Of a stretch of DNA of 64,000 nt, positions 31,901 through 48,860 are shown piece by piece. Made by a program: the position numbers and the translations under genes. Position 1 is the first letter of the stretch. Each line of letters opens with the position of its first letter. Location of the stretch: NCBI RefSeq assembly GCF_051020975.1, contig NC_135035.1, positions 3,906,001 to 3,970,000 on the forward strand. Direction: 5' to 3'. A model generated the notes under the pieces. The model was given only the letters and a program-made list of their open reading frames with translations. It made no database searches and was not told the origin of the DNA. This stretch comes from Osmia lignaria lignaria (Eukaryota > Arthropoda > Insecta > Hymenoptera > Megachilidae).

Positions 31901-34900
31901 ATATAGTACTAATGATATTGGTATTAAATGTACATTGATCTGTGGGAAGGAATCCGTATATCACATTATACCTAATGTAGATATGGTAATAACGATATTG
32001 TTTTTAAATGTACATTGATCTGTGTGAATGAAGCAGTATATTACATTATATCTCAGGCAGATATTTTGCTAATGATATTGTTATTAAATGTACATTGATC
32101 TGTGGGAATGAATCAGTATATTACATTATACCTCATGAAGATATAGTGCTAATGATATTGTTATTAAATGAACATTGATCTGTGGGAATGAGTCAGTATA
32201 TTACATTATATCGAATGTACATATAGTACTAATGATATTGGTATTATATGTACATTGTTCTGTTGGAATGAATCTGTACATGACATTATATCTATTGTAG
32301 ATATAGTAATAATGGTATTGTTATTTAATGTACATTGTTCTGTGGGAATGAATCAGTATATTACATTATATCGAATGTAGATATAGTACTAATGATATTG
32401 GTATTATGTGTACATTGATCTGTGGCTATGAATCAGTATATTACATTATATCTAATGTAGATATGGTAGTAATGTTATAGTTATGAAATGTACATTGGTC
32501 TGTGGGAATTAATGAACATATTACATTATATCTAATGTAGATATGGCAATAATGATTATGTTGTTAAATGTACATTACATAGCCAATGTAGGTATAGTAC
32601 TAATGATATTGTTATTAAATGTACATTGATCTGTGGGAAGGAATCAGTACATTACATTGTATCGAATGTAGATATAGTACTAATGATATTGTTATTAAAT
32701 CTACATTACATATCTAATGTATGTATAGTACTAATGATATTGGTATTATATGTACATTGATCTGTGGGAATGAATCAGTATATTACATTATACCTCATGT
32801 AGATATAGTGCTAATGATATTGTTATTAAATGAACATTGATCTGTGGGAATGAATCAGTATATTACACTATATCGAATGTAGATATAGTACCAATGATAT
32901 TGTTATTAAATGTACATTGATCTGTGTGAATGAATCAGTATATTACATTATATCGAACTTAGATATAGTACTAATGATATTGTTATTAAATCTACATTAC
33001 ATATCTAATGTAGGTATAGTACTAATGATATTGTTATTAAATGTACATTGATTTGTAGGAATGAATCAGTCTATTACATTATATCTAATGTAGATATGGT
33101 AATAATAATATTGTTATTAATTATACGTTACATATCTAATGTAGATATAGTACTACTGATATTGATGTTATATGTACATTGATCTGTTGGAATGAATCTG
33201 TACATGACATTATATCTATTGTAGATATAGTAATAATGATATTGTTATTAAATGTACATTGATCTGTGGGAATGAATCAGTATATTACATTATATCGAAT
33301 GTAGATATAGTGCTAGTGATGTTGTTATTAAATGTACATTGATCTGTGGGTGGTAATCAGTATATTACATTATATCTAATGTAGATATGATAATAATAAT
33401 ATTGTTATTAATTGTATATTACATATCTAATGTAGATATAGTACTAATGATATTAACATTAAATGTACATTGATCTGTGGGAATGAATCAGTATATTACA
33501 TTATACCTCATGTAGATATTGTGCTAATGATATTGTTATTAAATGAACATTGATCTGTGGGAATGAATCAGTATATTACATTATATCGAATGTAGATATA
33601 GTCCCAATGATATTGTTATTAAGTGTACATTGATCTGTGGGAATGAGTCAGTATATTACATTATATCGAATGTACATATAGTACTAATGATATTGGTATT
33701 ATATGTACATTGTTCTGTTGGAATGAATCTGTACATGACATTATATCTATTGTAGATATAGTAATAATGGTATTGTTATTAAGTGTACATTGATCTGTGG
33801 GAATGAATCAGTATATTACATTATATCGAATGTAGATATAGTACGAATGATATTGTTATTAAATCTACATTACATATCTAATGTAGGTATAGTACTAATG
33901 ATATTGGTATTATATGTACATTGATCTGTGGGAATGAATCAGTATATTACATTATACCTCATGTAGATATAGTGCTAATGATATTGTTATTAAATGTACA
34001 TTGATCTGTGGGAATGAATCAGTATATTACATTATATCGAATGTACATATAGTACTAATGATATTGGTATTATATGTACACTGATCTGTTGGAATGAATC
34101 TGTACATGACATTATATCTATTGTAGATATAGTAATAATGATATTGTTATTAAATGTACATTGATCTGTGGGAATGAATCAGTATATTACATTATATCGA
34201 ATGTAGATATAGTGCTAATGATGTGGTTATTAAATGTACATTGATCTGTGGGTAGTAATCAGTATATCACATTATATCTAATGCAGATACGATAATAATA
34301 ATATTGTTATTAATTGTATATTACATATCTAATGTAGATATAGTACTAATGATATTAACATTAAATGTACATTGATCTGTGGGAATGAATCAGTATATTA
34401 CATTATACCTTATGTAGATATAGTGCTAATGATATTGTTATTAAATGTACATTGATCTGTGGGAATGAAACAGTATATTACATTATATCGAATGTAGATA
34501 TAGTGCTAATGATGTTGTTATTAAATGTACATTGATCTGTGTGTAGTAACCAGTATATTACATTATATCGAATGTAGATATGATAATAATAATATTGTTA
34601 TTAATTGTATATTACATATCTAATGTCGATATAGTACTAATGATATTGGCATTAAATATACTTTGATCTGTGGGAATGAATCAGTATATTACATTATATC
34701 GATTGTAGATATAGTACTAATGATACTGTTATTAAATCTACATTACATATCTAATGTAGGTATAGTACTAATGATATTGGTATTATATGTACATTGATCT
34801 GTGGGAGTGAATCAGTATATTACATTATACCTCATGTAGATATAGTGCTAATGATATTGTTATTAAATGAACATTGATCTGTGGGAATGAATCAGTATAT

Positions 34901-37900
34901 TACATTATATCGAATGTAGATATAGTACTAATGATATTGGTATTAAATGTACATTGATCTGTGGGAAGGAATCCGTATATCACATTATACCTAATGTAGA
35001 TATGGTAATAACGATATTGTTTTTAAATGTACATTGATCTGTGTGAATGAAGCAGTATATTACATTATATCTCACGCAGATATTTTGCTAATGATATTGT
35101 TATTAAATGAACATTGATCTGTGGGAATGAATCAGTATATTACATTATACCTAATGTAGATATAGTAATAATGATATTGTTATTAAATGTACATTGATCT
35201 GTGGGAATGAATCAGTATATTACATTATATCGAATGTAGATATAGTGCCAATGATGTTGTTACTAAATGTACATTGATCTGTGGGTAGTAGTCAGTATAT
35301 TACATTATAACTAATGGAGATATGATAGTAATAATATTGTTATTAATTGTGTATTACATATCTAACGTAGATATAGTACTAATGATATTAACATTAAATG
35401 TACATTGATCTGTGGGAATGAATCAGTATATTACATTATATCTCATGTAGATATAGTGCTAATGATATTGTTATTAAATGAACATTGATCTGTGGGAATG
35501 AATCAGTATATTACATTATATCGAATGCAGATATAGTACTAATGATATTAACATTAAATGTACATTGATCTGTGGGAATGAATCAGTATATTACATTATA
35601 TCGAATGTAGATATAGTCCCAATGATATTGTTATTAAGTGTACATTGATCTGTGGGAATGAATCAGTATAATACATTATATCGAATGTAGATATAGTACT
35701 AATGATATTGTTATTAAATCTACATTACATACCTAATGTAGGTATAGTACTAATGATATTAGTATTATATGTACATTGATCTGTGGGAATGAATCAGTGT
35801 ATTACATTATATCGAATGTAGATATAGTACTAATGATGTTGTTATTAAATGTACATTGATCTGTGTGTAGTAACCAGTATATTGCATTATATCTAATGTA
35901 GATATGATAATAATAATATTGTTATTAATTGTATATTACATATCTAATGTAGATATAGTACTAATGATATTGGCATTAAATATACTTTGATCTGTGGGAA
36001 TGAATCAGTATATTACATTATATCGAATGTAGATATAGTACGAATGATATTGTTATTAAATCTACATTACATATCTAATGTAGGTATAGTACTAATGATA
36101 TTGGTATTATATGTACATTGATCTGTGGGAATGAATCAGTATATTACATTATACCTCATGTAGATATAGTGCTAATGATATTGTTATTAAATGAACATTG
36201 ATCTGTGGGAATGAATCAGTATATTACATTATATCTAATGTAGATATGATAATAATAATATTGTTATTAATTGTATATTACATATCTAATGTAGATATAT
36301 TACTAATGATATTAACATTAAATGTACATTGACCTGTGGGAATGAATCAGTATATTACATTATACCTCATGTAGATATAGTGCTAATGATATTGTTATTA
36401 AATGAACATTGATCTGTGGGAATGAATCAGTATATTACATTATATCGAATGTAGATATAGTCCCAATGATATTGTTATTAAGTGTACATTGATCTGTGGG
36501 AATGAATCAGTATATTACATTTTATCGAATGTACATATAGTACTAATGATGTTGGTATTATATGTACATTGTTCTGTTGGAATGAATCTGTACATGACAT
36601 TATATCTATTGTAGATATAGTAATAATGGTATTGTTATTAAATGTACATTGATCTGTGGGAATGAATCAGTATAATACATTATATCGAATGTAGATATAG
36701 TACTAATGATATTGTTATTAAATCTACATTACATACCTAATGTAGGTATAGTACTAATGATATTAGTATTATATGTACATTGATCTGTGGGAATGAATCA
36801 GTGTATTACATTATATCGGATGTAGATATAGTACTAATGATGTTGTTATTAAATGTACATTGATCTGTGTGTAGTAACCAGTATATTGCATTATATCTAA
36901 TGTAGATATGATAATAATAATATTGTTATTAATTGTATATTACATATCTAATGTAGATATAGTACTAATGATATTGGCATTAAATATACTTTGATCTGTG
37001 GGAATGAATCAGTATATTACATTATATCGAATGTAGATATAGTACGAATGATATTGTTATTAAATCTACATTACATATCTAATGTAGGTATAGTACTAAT
37101 GATATTGGTATTATATGTACATTGATCTGTGGGAATGAATCAGTATATTACATTATACCTCATGTAGATATAGTGCTAATGATATTGTTATTAAATGAAC
37201 ATTGATCTGTGGGAATGAATCAGTATATTACATTATATCGAATGTAGATATAGTACTAATGATATTGTTATTAAATCTACATTACATATCTAATTTAGAT
37301 ATAGTACTAATGATATTGTTATTAAATGTACATTGATCTGTGGGAATGAATCAGTATATTACATTATATCTAATGTAGATATAGTGCTAATGATGTTGTT
37401 ACTAAATGTACATTGATCTGTGGGTAGTAGTCAGTATATTACATTATAACTAATGTAGATATGATAATAATAATATTGTTATTAATTGTGTATTACATAT
37501 CTAACGTAGATATAGTACTAATGATATTGACATTAAATGTACTTTGATCTGTGGGAATGAATCAGTATATTACATTATATCTAATGTGGATATATTACTA
37601 ATGATATTGTTATTAAATGTACATTGATCTGTGGGAATGAATTAGTATATTACATTATATCGAATGTAGATATAGTACCAATGATATTGTTATTAAATGT
37701 ACATTGATCTGTGGGAATGAATCAGTATATTACATTATATCGAATGTAGATATAGTACTAATGATATTGTTATTAAGTGGGCATTGATTTGTGGGAATGA
37801 ATCAGTCTATTACATTATATCTAATGTAGATATGGTAATAATAATATTGTTATTAATTGTACATTACATATCTAAAGTAGATATAGTAATAATGATATTG

Positions 37901-40900
37901 TTATTAAATGTACATTGATCTGTGGGAATGAATCAGTATATTACATTATATCGAATGTAGATATAGTACAAGTGATGGTGTTATTAAATGTACATTGATC
38001 TGTGGGTAGTAATCAGTATATTACATTATATCTAATGTAGATATGATAATAATAATATTGTTATTAATTGTATATTACATATCTAATGTAGATATAGTAC
38101 TAATGATATTAACATTAAATGTACATTGATCTGTGGGAATGAATCAGTATATTACATTATACCTCATGTAGATATAGTGCTAATGATATTGTTATTAAAT
38201 GAACATTGATCTGTGGGAATGAATCAGTATATTACATTATATCTAATGTAGATATATTACTAATGATATTGTTATTAAATGTACATTGATCTGTGGGAAT
38301 GAATCAGTATATTACATTATACCTCATGTAGATATAGTGCTAATGATATTGTTATTAAATGTACATTGATCTGTGGGAATGAATCAGTATATTACATTAT
38401 ATCGAATGTAGATATAGTACCAATGATATTGTTATTAAATGTACATTGATCTGTGGGAATGAACCAGTATATTACATTATATCGAATGTAGATATAGTAC
38501 TAATGATATTGTTATTAAGTGGGCATTGATTTGTGGGAATGAATCAGTCTATTACATTATATCTAATGTAGATATGGTAATAATAATATTGTTATTAATT
38601 GTACATTACATATCTAAAGTAGATATAGTAATAATGATATTGTTATTAAATGTACATTGATCTGTGGGAATGAATCAGTATATTACATTATATCTAATGT
38701 AGATATATTACTAATGATATTGTTATTAAATGTACATTGATCTGTGGGAATGAATCAGAATATTACATTATATCGAATGTAGATATAGTACCAATGATAT
38801 TGTTATTAAATGTACATTGATCTGTGGGAATGAATCAGTATATTACATTATATCGAATGTAGATATAGTACAAGTGATGGTGTTATTAAATGTACATTGA
38901 TCTGTGGGTAGTAATCAGTATATTACATTATATCTAATGTAGATATGATAATAACAATATTGTTATTAATTGTATATTACATATCTAATGAAGATATAGT
39001 ACTAATGATATTAACATTAAATGTACATTGATCTATGGCGATGAATCAGTATATTACATTATACCTCATGTAGATATAGTGCTAATGATATTGTTATTAA
39101 ATGTACATTGATCTGTGGGAATGAATCAGTATATTACATTATATCGAATGTAGATATAGTGCTAATGATGTTGTTATTAAATGTACATTGATCTGTGGGT
39201 AGTAATCAGTATATTACATTATATCTAATGTAGATATGATAATAATAATATTGTTATTAATTGTATATTACATATCTAATGTAGATATAGTACTAGTGAT
39301 ATTAACATTAAATGTACATTGATCTGTGGGAATGAATCAGTATATTACATTATACCTCATGTAGATATAGTGCTAATGATATTGTATTAAATGAACATTG
39401 ATCTGTGGGAATGAATCAGTATATTACATTATATCGAATGTAGATATAGTACCAATGATATTGTTATTAAGTGTACATTGATCTGTGGGAATGAATCACT
39501 ATATTACATTATATCGAATGTAGATATAGTGCTAATGATGTTGTTATTAAATGTACATTGACCTGTGTGTAGTAACCAGTATATTGCATTATGTCTAATG
39601 TAGATATGATAATAATAATATTGTTATTAATTGTATATTACATATCTAATGTAGATATAGTACTAATGATATTGGCATTAAATGTACATTGATCTGTGGG
39701 AATGAATCAGTATATTACATTATATCGAATGTAGATGTAGTGCTAATGATGTTGTTATTAAATGTACATTGATCTGTGGGTAGTAATCAGTATATTACAT
39801 TATATCTAATGTAGATATGATAACAATAATATTGTTATTAATTGTATATTGCATATCTAATGTAGATATAGTAATAATGATATTGTTATTAAATGTACAT
39901 TGATCTGTGGGAATGAATCAGAATATTACATTATATCGAATGTAGATATAGTGCTAATGATGTTGTTATTAAATGTACATAGATCTGTGGGTAGTAGTCA
40001 GTATATTACATTATAACTAATGTAGATATGATAATAATAATATTGTTATTAATTGTGTATTACATATCTAACGTAGATATAGTACTAATGATATTGACAT
40101 TAAATGTACTTTGGTCTGTGGGAATGAATCAGTATATTACATTATATCTAATGTAGATATATTACTAATGATATTGTTATTAAATGTACATTGATCTGTG
40201 GGAATGAATCAGAATATTGCATTATATCGAATGTAGATATAGTATCAATGATATTGTTATTAAATGTACATTGATCTGTGGGAATGAATCAGTATATTAC
40301 ATTATATCGAATGTAGATATAGTACAAGTGATGGTGTTATTAAATGTACATTGATCTGTGGGTAGTAATCAGTATATTACATTATATCTAATGTAGATAT
40401 GATATTAATAATATTGTTATTAATTGTATATTACATATCTAATGTAGATATAGTACTAATGATATTAACATTAAATGTACATTGATCTGTGGGAATGAAT
40501 CAGTATATTACATTATACCTCATGTAGATATAGTGCTAATGATATTGTTATTAAATGTACATTGATCTGTGGGAATGAATCAGTATATTACATTATATCG
40601 AATGTAGATATAGTGCTAATGATGTTGTTATTAAATGTACATTGATCTGTGGGTAGTAATCAGTATATTACATTATATCTAATGTAGATATGATAATAAT
40701 AATATTGTTATTAATTGTATATTACATATCTAATGTAGATATAGTACTAATGATATTAACATTAAATGTACATTGATCTGTGGGAATGAATCAGTATATT
40801 ACATTATACCTCATGTAGATATAGTGCTAATGATATTGTATTAAATGAACATTGATCTGTGGGAATGAATCAGTATATTACATTATATCGAATGTAGATA

Positions 40901-43900
40901 TAGTACCAATGATATTGTTATTAAATCTACATTACATATCTAATGTAGGTATAGTACTAATGATATTGGTATTATATGTACATTGATCTGTGGGAATGAA
41001 TCAGTATATTACATTATACCTCATGTAGATATAGTGCTAATCATATTGTTATTAAATGTACATTGATCTGTGGGAATGAATCAGTATATTACATTATATC
41101 GAATGCAGATATAGTGCTAATGATGTTGTTATTAAATGTACATTGATCTGTGGGTAGTAATCAGTATATTACATTATATCTAATGTAGATATGATAATAA
41201 TAATATTGTTATTAATTGTATATTACATATCTAATGTAGATATAGTACTAATGATATTAACATTAAATGTACATTGATCTGTGGGAATGAATCAGTATAT
41301 TACATTATATCGAATGTAGATATAGTGCTAATGATGTTGTTACTAAATGTACATTGATCTGTGGGTAGTAGTCAGTATATTCCATTATAACTAATGTAGA
41401 TATGATAATAATAATATTGTTATTAATTGTGTATTACATATCTAACGTAGATATAGTACTAATGATGTTGACATTAAATGTACTTTGATCTGTGGGAATG
41501 AATCAGTATATTACATTATATCTAATGTAGATATATTACTAATGATATTGTTATTAAATGTACATTGATTGTGGGAATGAATCAGTATATTACATTATAT
41601 CGAATGTACATATAGTACTAATGATATTGGTATTGTATGTACATTGTTCTGTTGGAATGAATCTGTACATGACATTATATCTATTGTAGATATAGTAATA
41701 ATGGTATTGTTATTAAATGTACATTGATCTGTGGGAATGAATCAGTATAATACATTGTATCGAATGTAGATATAGTACTAATGATATTGTTATTAAATCT
41801 ACATTACATATCTAATGTAGGTATAGTACTAATGATATTGGTATTATATGTACATTGATCTGTGGGAACGAATCAGTATATTACATTATATCGAATGTAC
41901 ATATAGTACTAATGATATTGGTATTATATGTACACTGATCTGTTAGAACGAATCTGTACATGACATTATATCTATTGTAGATATAGTAATAATGGTATTG
42001 TTATTAAATGTACATTGATCTGTGGGAATGAAACAGTATATTACATTATATCGAATGTAGATATAGTGCTAATGATGTTGTTATTAAATCTACATTACAT
42101 ATCTAATGTAGGTATAGTACCAATGATATTGGTATTATATGTACATTGATCTGTGGGAATGAATCAGTATATTACATTATACCTCATGTAGATATAGTGC
42201 TAATGATATTGTTATTAAATGAACATTGATCTGTGGGAATGAATCAGTATATTACATTATATCGAATGTAGATATAGTACTAATGATATTGGTATTAAAT
42301 GTACATTGATCTGTGGGAAGGAATCCGTATATCACATTATACCTAATGTAGATATGGTAATAACGATATTGTTTTTAAATGTACATTGATCTGTGTGAAT
42401 GAAGCAGTATATTACATTATATCTCAGGCAGATATTTTGCTAATGATATTGTTATTAAATGTACATTGATCTGTGGGAATGAATCAGTATATTACATTAT
42501 ACCTCATGTAGATATAGTGCTAATGATATTGTTATTAAATGAACATTGATCTGTGGGAATGAATCAGTATATTACATTATATCTAATGTAGATATGATAA
42601 TAATAATATTGTTATTAATTGTATATTACATATCTAATGTAGATATATTACTAATGATATTAACATTAAATGTACATTGACCTGTGGGAATGAATCAGTA
42701 TATTACATTATACCTCATGTAGATATAGTGCTAATGATATTGTTATTAAATGAACATTGATCTGTGGGAATGAATCAGTATATTACATTATATCGAATGT
42801 AGATATAGTCCCAATGATATTGTTATTAAGTGTACATTGATCTGTGGGAATGAATCAGTATATTACATTTTATCGAATGTACATATAGTACTAATGATGT
42901 TGGTATTATATGTACATTGTTCTGTTGGAATGAATCTGTACATGACATTATATCTATTGTAGATATAGTAATAATGGTATTGTTATTAAATGTACATTGA
43001 TCTGTGGGAATGAATCAGTATAATACATTATATCGAATGTAGATATAGTACTAATGATATTGTTATTAAATCTACATTACATACCTAATGTAGGTATAGT
43101 ACTAATGATATTAGTATTATATGTACATTGATCTGTGGGAATGAATCAGTGTATTACATTATATCGGATGTAGATATAGTACTAATGATGTTGTTATTAA
43201 ATGTACATTGATCTGTGTGTAGTAACCAGTATATTGCATTATATCTAATGTAGATATGATAATAATAATATTGTTATTAATTGTATATTACATATCTAAT
43301 GTAGATATAGTACTAATGATATTGGCATTAAATATACTTTGATCTGTGGGAATGAATCAGTATATTACATCATATCGAATGTAGATATAGTACGAATGAT
43401 ATTGTTATTAAATCTACATTACATATCTAATGTAGGTATAGTACTAATGATATTGGTATTATATGTACATTGATCTGTGGGAATGAATCAGTATATTACA
43501 TTATACCTCATGTAGATATAGTGCTAATGATATTGTTATTAAATGAACATTGATCTGTGGGAATGAATCAGTATATTACATTATATCGAATGTAGATATA
43601 GTACTAATGATATTGTTATTAAATCTACATTACATATCTAATTTAGATATAGTACTAATGATATTGTTATTAAATGTACATTGATCTGTGGGAATGAATC
43701 AGTATATTACATTATATCTAATGTAGATATAGTGCTAATGATGTTGTTACTAAATGTACATTGATCTGTGGGTAGTAGTCAGTATATTACATTATAACTA
43801 ATGTAGATATGATAATAATAATATTGTTATTAATTGTGTATTACATATCTAACGTAGATATAGTACTAATGATATTGACATTAAATGTACTTTGATCTGT

Positions 43901-46900
43901 GGGAATGAATCAGTATATTACATTATATCTAATGTGGATATATTACTAATGATATTGTTATTAAATGTACATTGATCTGTGGGAATGAATTAGTATATTA
44001 CATTATATCGAATGTAGATATAGTACCAATGATATTGTTATTAAATGTACATTGATCTGTGGGAATGAATCAGTATATTACATTATATCGAATGTAGATA
44101 TAGTACTAATGATATTGTTATTAAGTGGGCATTGATTTGTGGGAATGAATCAGTCTATTACATTATATCTAATGTAGATATGGTAATAATAATATTGTTA
44201 TTAATTGTACATTACATATCTAAAGTAGATATAGTAATAATGATATTGTTATTAAATGTACATTGATCTGTGGGAATGAATCAGTATATTACATTATATC
44301 GAATGTAGATATAGTACAAGTGATGGTGTTATTAAATGTACATTGATCTGTGGGTAGTAATCAGTATATTACATTATATCTAATGTAGATATGATAATAA
44401 TAATATTGTTATTAATTGTATATTACATATCTAATGTAGATATAGTACTAATGATATTAACATTAAATGTACATTGATCTGTGGGAATGAATCAGTATAT
44501 TACATTATATCTAATGTAGATATATTACTAATGATATTGTTATTAAATGTACATTGATCTGTGGGAATGAATCAGTATATTACATTATACCTCATGTAGA
44601 TATAGTGCTAATGATATTGTTATTAAATGTACATTGATCTGTGGGAATGAATCAGTATATTACATTATATCGAATGTAGATATAGTACCAATGATATTGT
44701 TATTAAATGTACATTGATCTGTGGGAATGAACCAGTATATTACATTATATCGAATGTAGATATAGTACTAATGATATTGTTATTAAGTGGGCATTGATTT
44801 GTGGGAATGAATCAGTCTATTACATTATATCTAATGTAGATATGGTAATAATAATATTGTTATTAATTGTACATTACATATCTAAAGTAGATATAGTAAT
44901 AATGATATTGTTATTAAATGTACATTGATCTGTGGGAATGAATCAGTATATTACATTATATCTAATGTAGATATATTACTAATGATATTGTTATTAAATG
45001 TACATTGATCTGTGGGAATGAATCAGAATATTACATTATATCGAATGTAGATATAGTACCAATGATATTGTTATTAAATGTACATTGATCTGTGGGAATG
45101 AATCAGTATATTACATTATATCGAATGTAGATATAGTACAAGTGATGGTGTTATTAAATGTACATTGATCTGTGGGTAGTAATCAGTATATTACATTATA
45201 TCTAATGTAGATATGATAATAACAATATTGTTATTAATTGTATATTACATATCTAATGAAGATATAGTACTAATGATATTAACATTAAATGTACATTGAT
45301 CTATGGCAATGAATCAGTATATTACATTATACCTCATGTAGATATAGTGCTAATGATATTGTTATTAAATGTACATTGATCTGTGGGAATGAATCAGTAT
45401 ATTACATTATATCGAATGTAGATATAGTGCTAATGATGTTGTTATTAAATGTACATTGATCTGTGGGTAGTAATCAGTATATTACATTATATCTAATGTA
45501 GATATGATAATAATAATATTGTTATTAATTGTATATTACATATCTAATGTAGATATAGTACTAGTGATATTAACATTAAATGTACATTGATCTGTGGGAA
45601 TGAATCAGTATATTACATTATACCTCATGTAGATATAGTGCTAATGATATTGTATTAAATGAACATTGATCTGTGGGAATGAATCAGTATATTACATTAT
45701 ATCGAATGTAGATATAGTACCAATGATATTGTTATTAAGTGTACATTGATCTGTGGGAATGAATCACTATATTACATTATATCGAATGTAGATATAGTGC
45801 TAATGATGTTGTTATTAAATGTACATTGACCTGTGTGTAGTAACCAGTATATTGCATTATGTCTAATGTAGATATGATAATAATAATATTGTTATTAATT
45901 GTATATTACATATCTAATGTAGATATAGTACTAATGATATTGGCATTAAATGTACATTGATCTGTGGGAATGAATCAGTATATTACATTATATCGAATGT
46001 AGATGTAGTGCTAATGATGTTGTTATTAAATGTACATTGATCTGTGGGTAGTAATCAGTATATTACATTATATCTAATGTAGATATGATAACAATAATAT
46101 TGTTATTAATTGTATATTGCATATCTAATGTAGATATAGTAATAATGATATTGTTATTAAATGTACATTGATCTGTGGGAATGAATCAGAATATTACATT
46201 ATATCGAATGTAGATATAGTGCTAATGATGTTGTTATTAAATGTACATTGATCTGTGGGTAGTAGTCAGTATATTACATTATAACTAATGTAGATATGAT
46301 AATAATAATATTGTTATTAATTGTGTATTACATATCTAACGTAGATATAGTACTAATGATATTGACATTAAATGTACTTTGGTCTGTGGGAATGAATCAG
46401 TATATTACATTATATCTAATGTAGATATATTACTAATGATATTGTTATTAAATGTACATTGATCTGTGGGAATGAATCAGAATATTGCATTATATCGAAT
46501 GTAGATATAGTATCAATGATATTGTTATTAAATGTACATTGATCTGTGGGAATGAATCAGTATATTACATTATATCGAATGTAGATATAGTACAAGTGAT
46601 GGTGTTATTAAATGTACATTGATCTGTGGGTAGTAATCAGTATATTACATTATATCTAATGTAGATATGATATTAATAATATTGTTATTAATTGTATATT
46701 ACATATCTAATGTAGATATAGTACTAATGATATTAACATTAAATGTACATTGATCTGTGGGAATGAATCAGTATATTACATTATACCTCATGTAGATATA
46801 GTGCTAATGATATTGTTATTAAATGTACATTGATCTGTGGGAATGAATCAGTATATTACATTATATCGAATGTAGATATAGTGCTAATGATGTTGTTATT

Positions 46901-48860
46901 AAATGTACATTGATCTGTGGGTAGTAATCAGTATATTACATTATATCTAATGTAGATATGATAATAATAATATTGTTATTAATTGTATATTACATATCTA
47001 ATGTAGATATAGTACTAATGATATTAACATTAAATGTACATTGATCTGTGGGAATGAATCAGTATATTACATTATACCTCATGTAGATATAGTGCTAATG
47101 ATATTGTATTAAATGAACATTGATCTGTGGGAATGAATCAGTATATTACATTATATCGAATGTAGATATAGTACCAATGATATTGTTATTAAATCTACAT
47201 TACATATCTAATGTAGGTATAGTACTAATGATATTGGTATTATATGTACATTGATCTGTGGGAATGAATCAGTATATTACATTATACCTCATGTAGATAT
47301 AGTGCTAATCATATTGTTATTAAATGTACATTGATCTGTGGGAATGAATCAGTATATTACATTATATCGAATGCAGATATAGTGCTAATGATGTTGTTAT
47401 TAAATGTACATTGATCTGTGGGTAGTAATCAGTATATTACATTATATCTAATGTAGATATGATAATAATAATATTGTTATTAATTGTATATTACATATCT
47501 AATGTAGATATAGTACTAATGATATTAACATTAAATGTACATTGATCTGTGGGAATGAATCAGTATATTACATTATATCGAATGTAGATATAGTGCTAAT
47601 GATGTTGTTACTAAATGTACATTGATCTGTGGGTAGTAGTCAGTATATTCCATTATAACTAATGTAGATATGATAATAATAATATTGTTATTAATTGTGT
47701 ATTACATATCTAACGTAGATATAGTACTAATGATGTTGACATTAAATGTACTTTGATCTGTGGGAATGAATCAGTATATTACATTATATCTAATGTAGAT
47801 ATATTACTAATGATATTGTTATTAAATGTACATTGATTGTGGGAATGAATCAGTATATTACATTATATCGAATGTACATATAGTACTAATGATATTGGTA
47901 TTGTATGTACATTGTTCTGTTGGAATGAATCTGTACATGACATTATATCTATTGTAGATATAGTAATAATGGTATTGTTATTAAATGTACATTGATCTGT
48001 GGGAATGAATCAGTATAATACATTGTATCGAATGTAGATATAGTACTAATGATATTGTTATTAAATCTACATTACATATCTAATGTAGGTATAGTACTAA
48101 TGATATTGGTATTATATGTACATTGATCTGTGGGAACGAATCAGTATATTACATTATATCGAATGTACATATAGTACTAATGATATTGGTATTATATGTA
48201 CACTGATCTGTTAGAACGAATCTGTACATGACATTATATCTATTGTAGATATAGTAATAATGGTATTGTTATTAAATGTACATTGATCTGTGGGAATGAA
48301 ACAGTATATTACATTATATCGAATGTAGATATAGTGCTAATGATGTTGTTATTAAATCTACATTACATATCTAATGTAGGTATAGTACCAATGATATTGG
48401 TATTATATGTACATTGATCTGTGGGAATGAATCAGTATATTACATTATACCTCATGTAGATATAGTGCTAATGATATTGTTATTAAATGAACATTGATCT
48501 GTGGGAATGAATCAGTATATTACATTATATCGAATGTAGATATAGTACTAATGATATTGGTATTAAATGTACATTGATCTGTGGGAAGGAATCCGTATAT
48601 CACATTATACCTAATGTAGATATGGTAATAACGATATTGTTTTTAAATGTACATTGATCTGTGTGAATGAAGCAGTATATTACATTATATCTCAGGCAGA
48701 TATTTTGCTAATGATATTGTTATTAAATGTACATTGATCTGTGGGAATGAATCAGTATATTACATTATACCTCATGAAGATATAGTACTAATGATATTGT
48801 TATTAAATCTACATTACATATCTAATGTAGGTATAGTACTAATGATATTGTTATTAAATG
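25937..48860 (+). repeat. Three related blocks of about 6 kb (6.3-kb period)
   Basis: Blocks start at the GATGTTGGTA marker at 25937, 36548 and 42896. The second and third are tandem, 6,348 bp apart at the marker. Farther in, the offset is 6,268 (GAATCCG at 42321 and 48589; the 1-bp-deleted GATTGTGGG at 41567 and 47835), so one 80-bp monomer was lost from the third block near 44.5 kb. 6,348 = 66 x 80 + 21 x 51 - 3, and three single-base deletions are visible per block. The first block carries the same GATTGTGGG variant at 31407. Compared with the second block it has 451 extra bp up to that point, which equals 5 x 80 + 51. Confidence 0.9.
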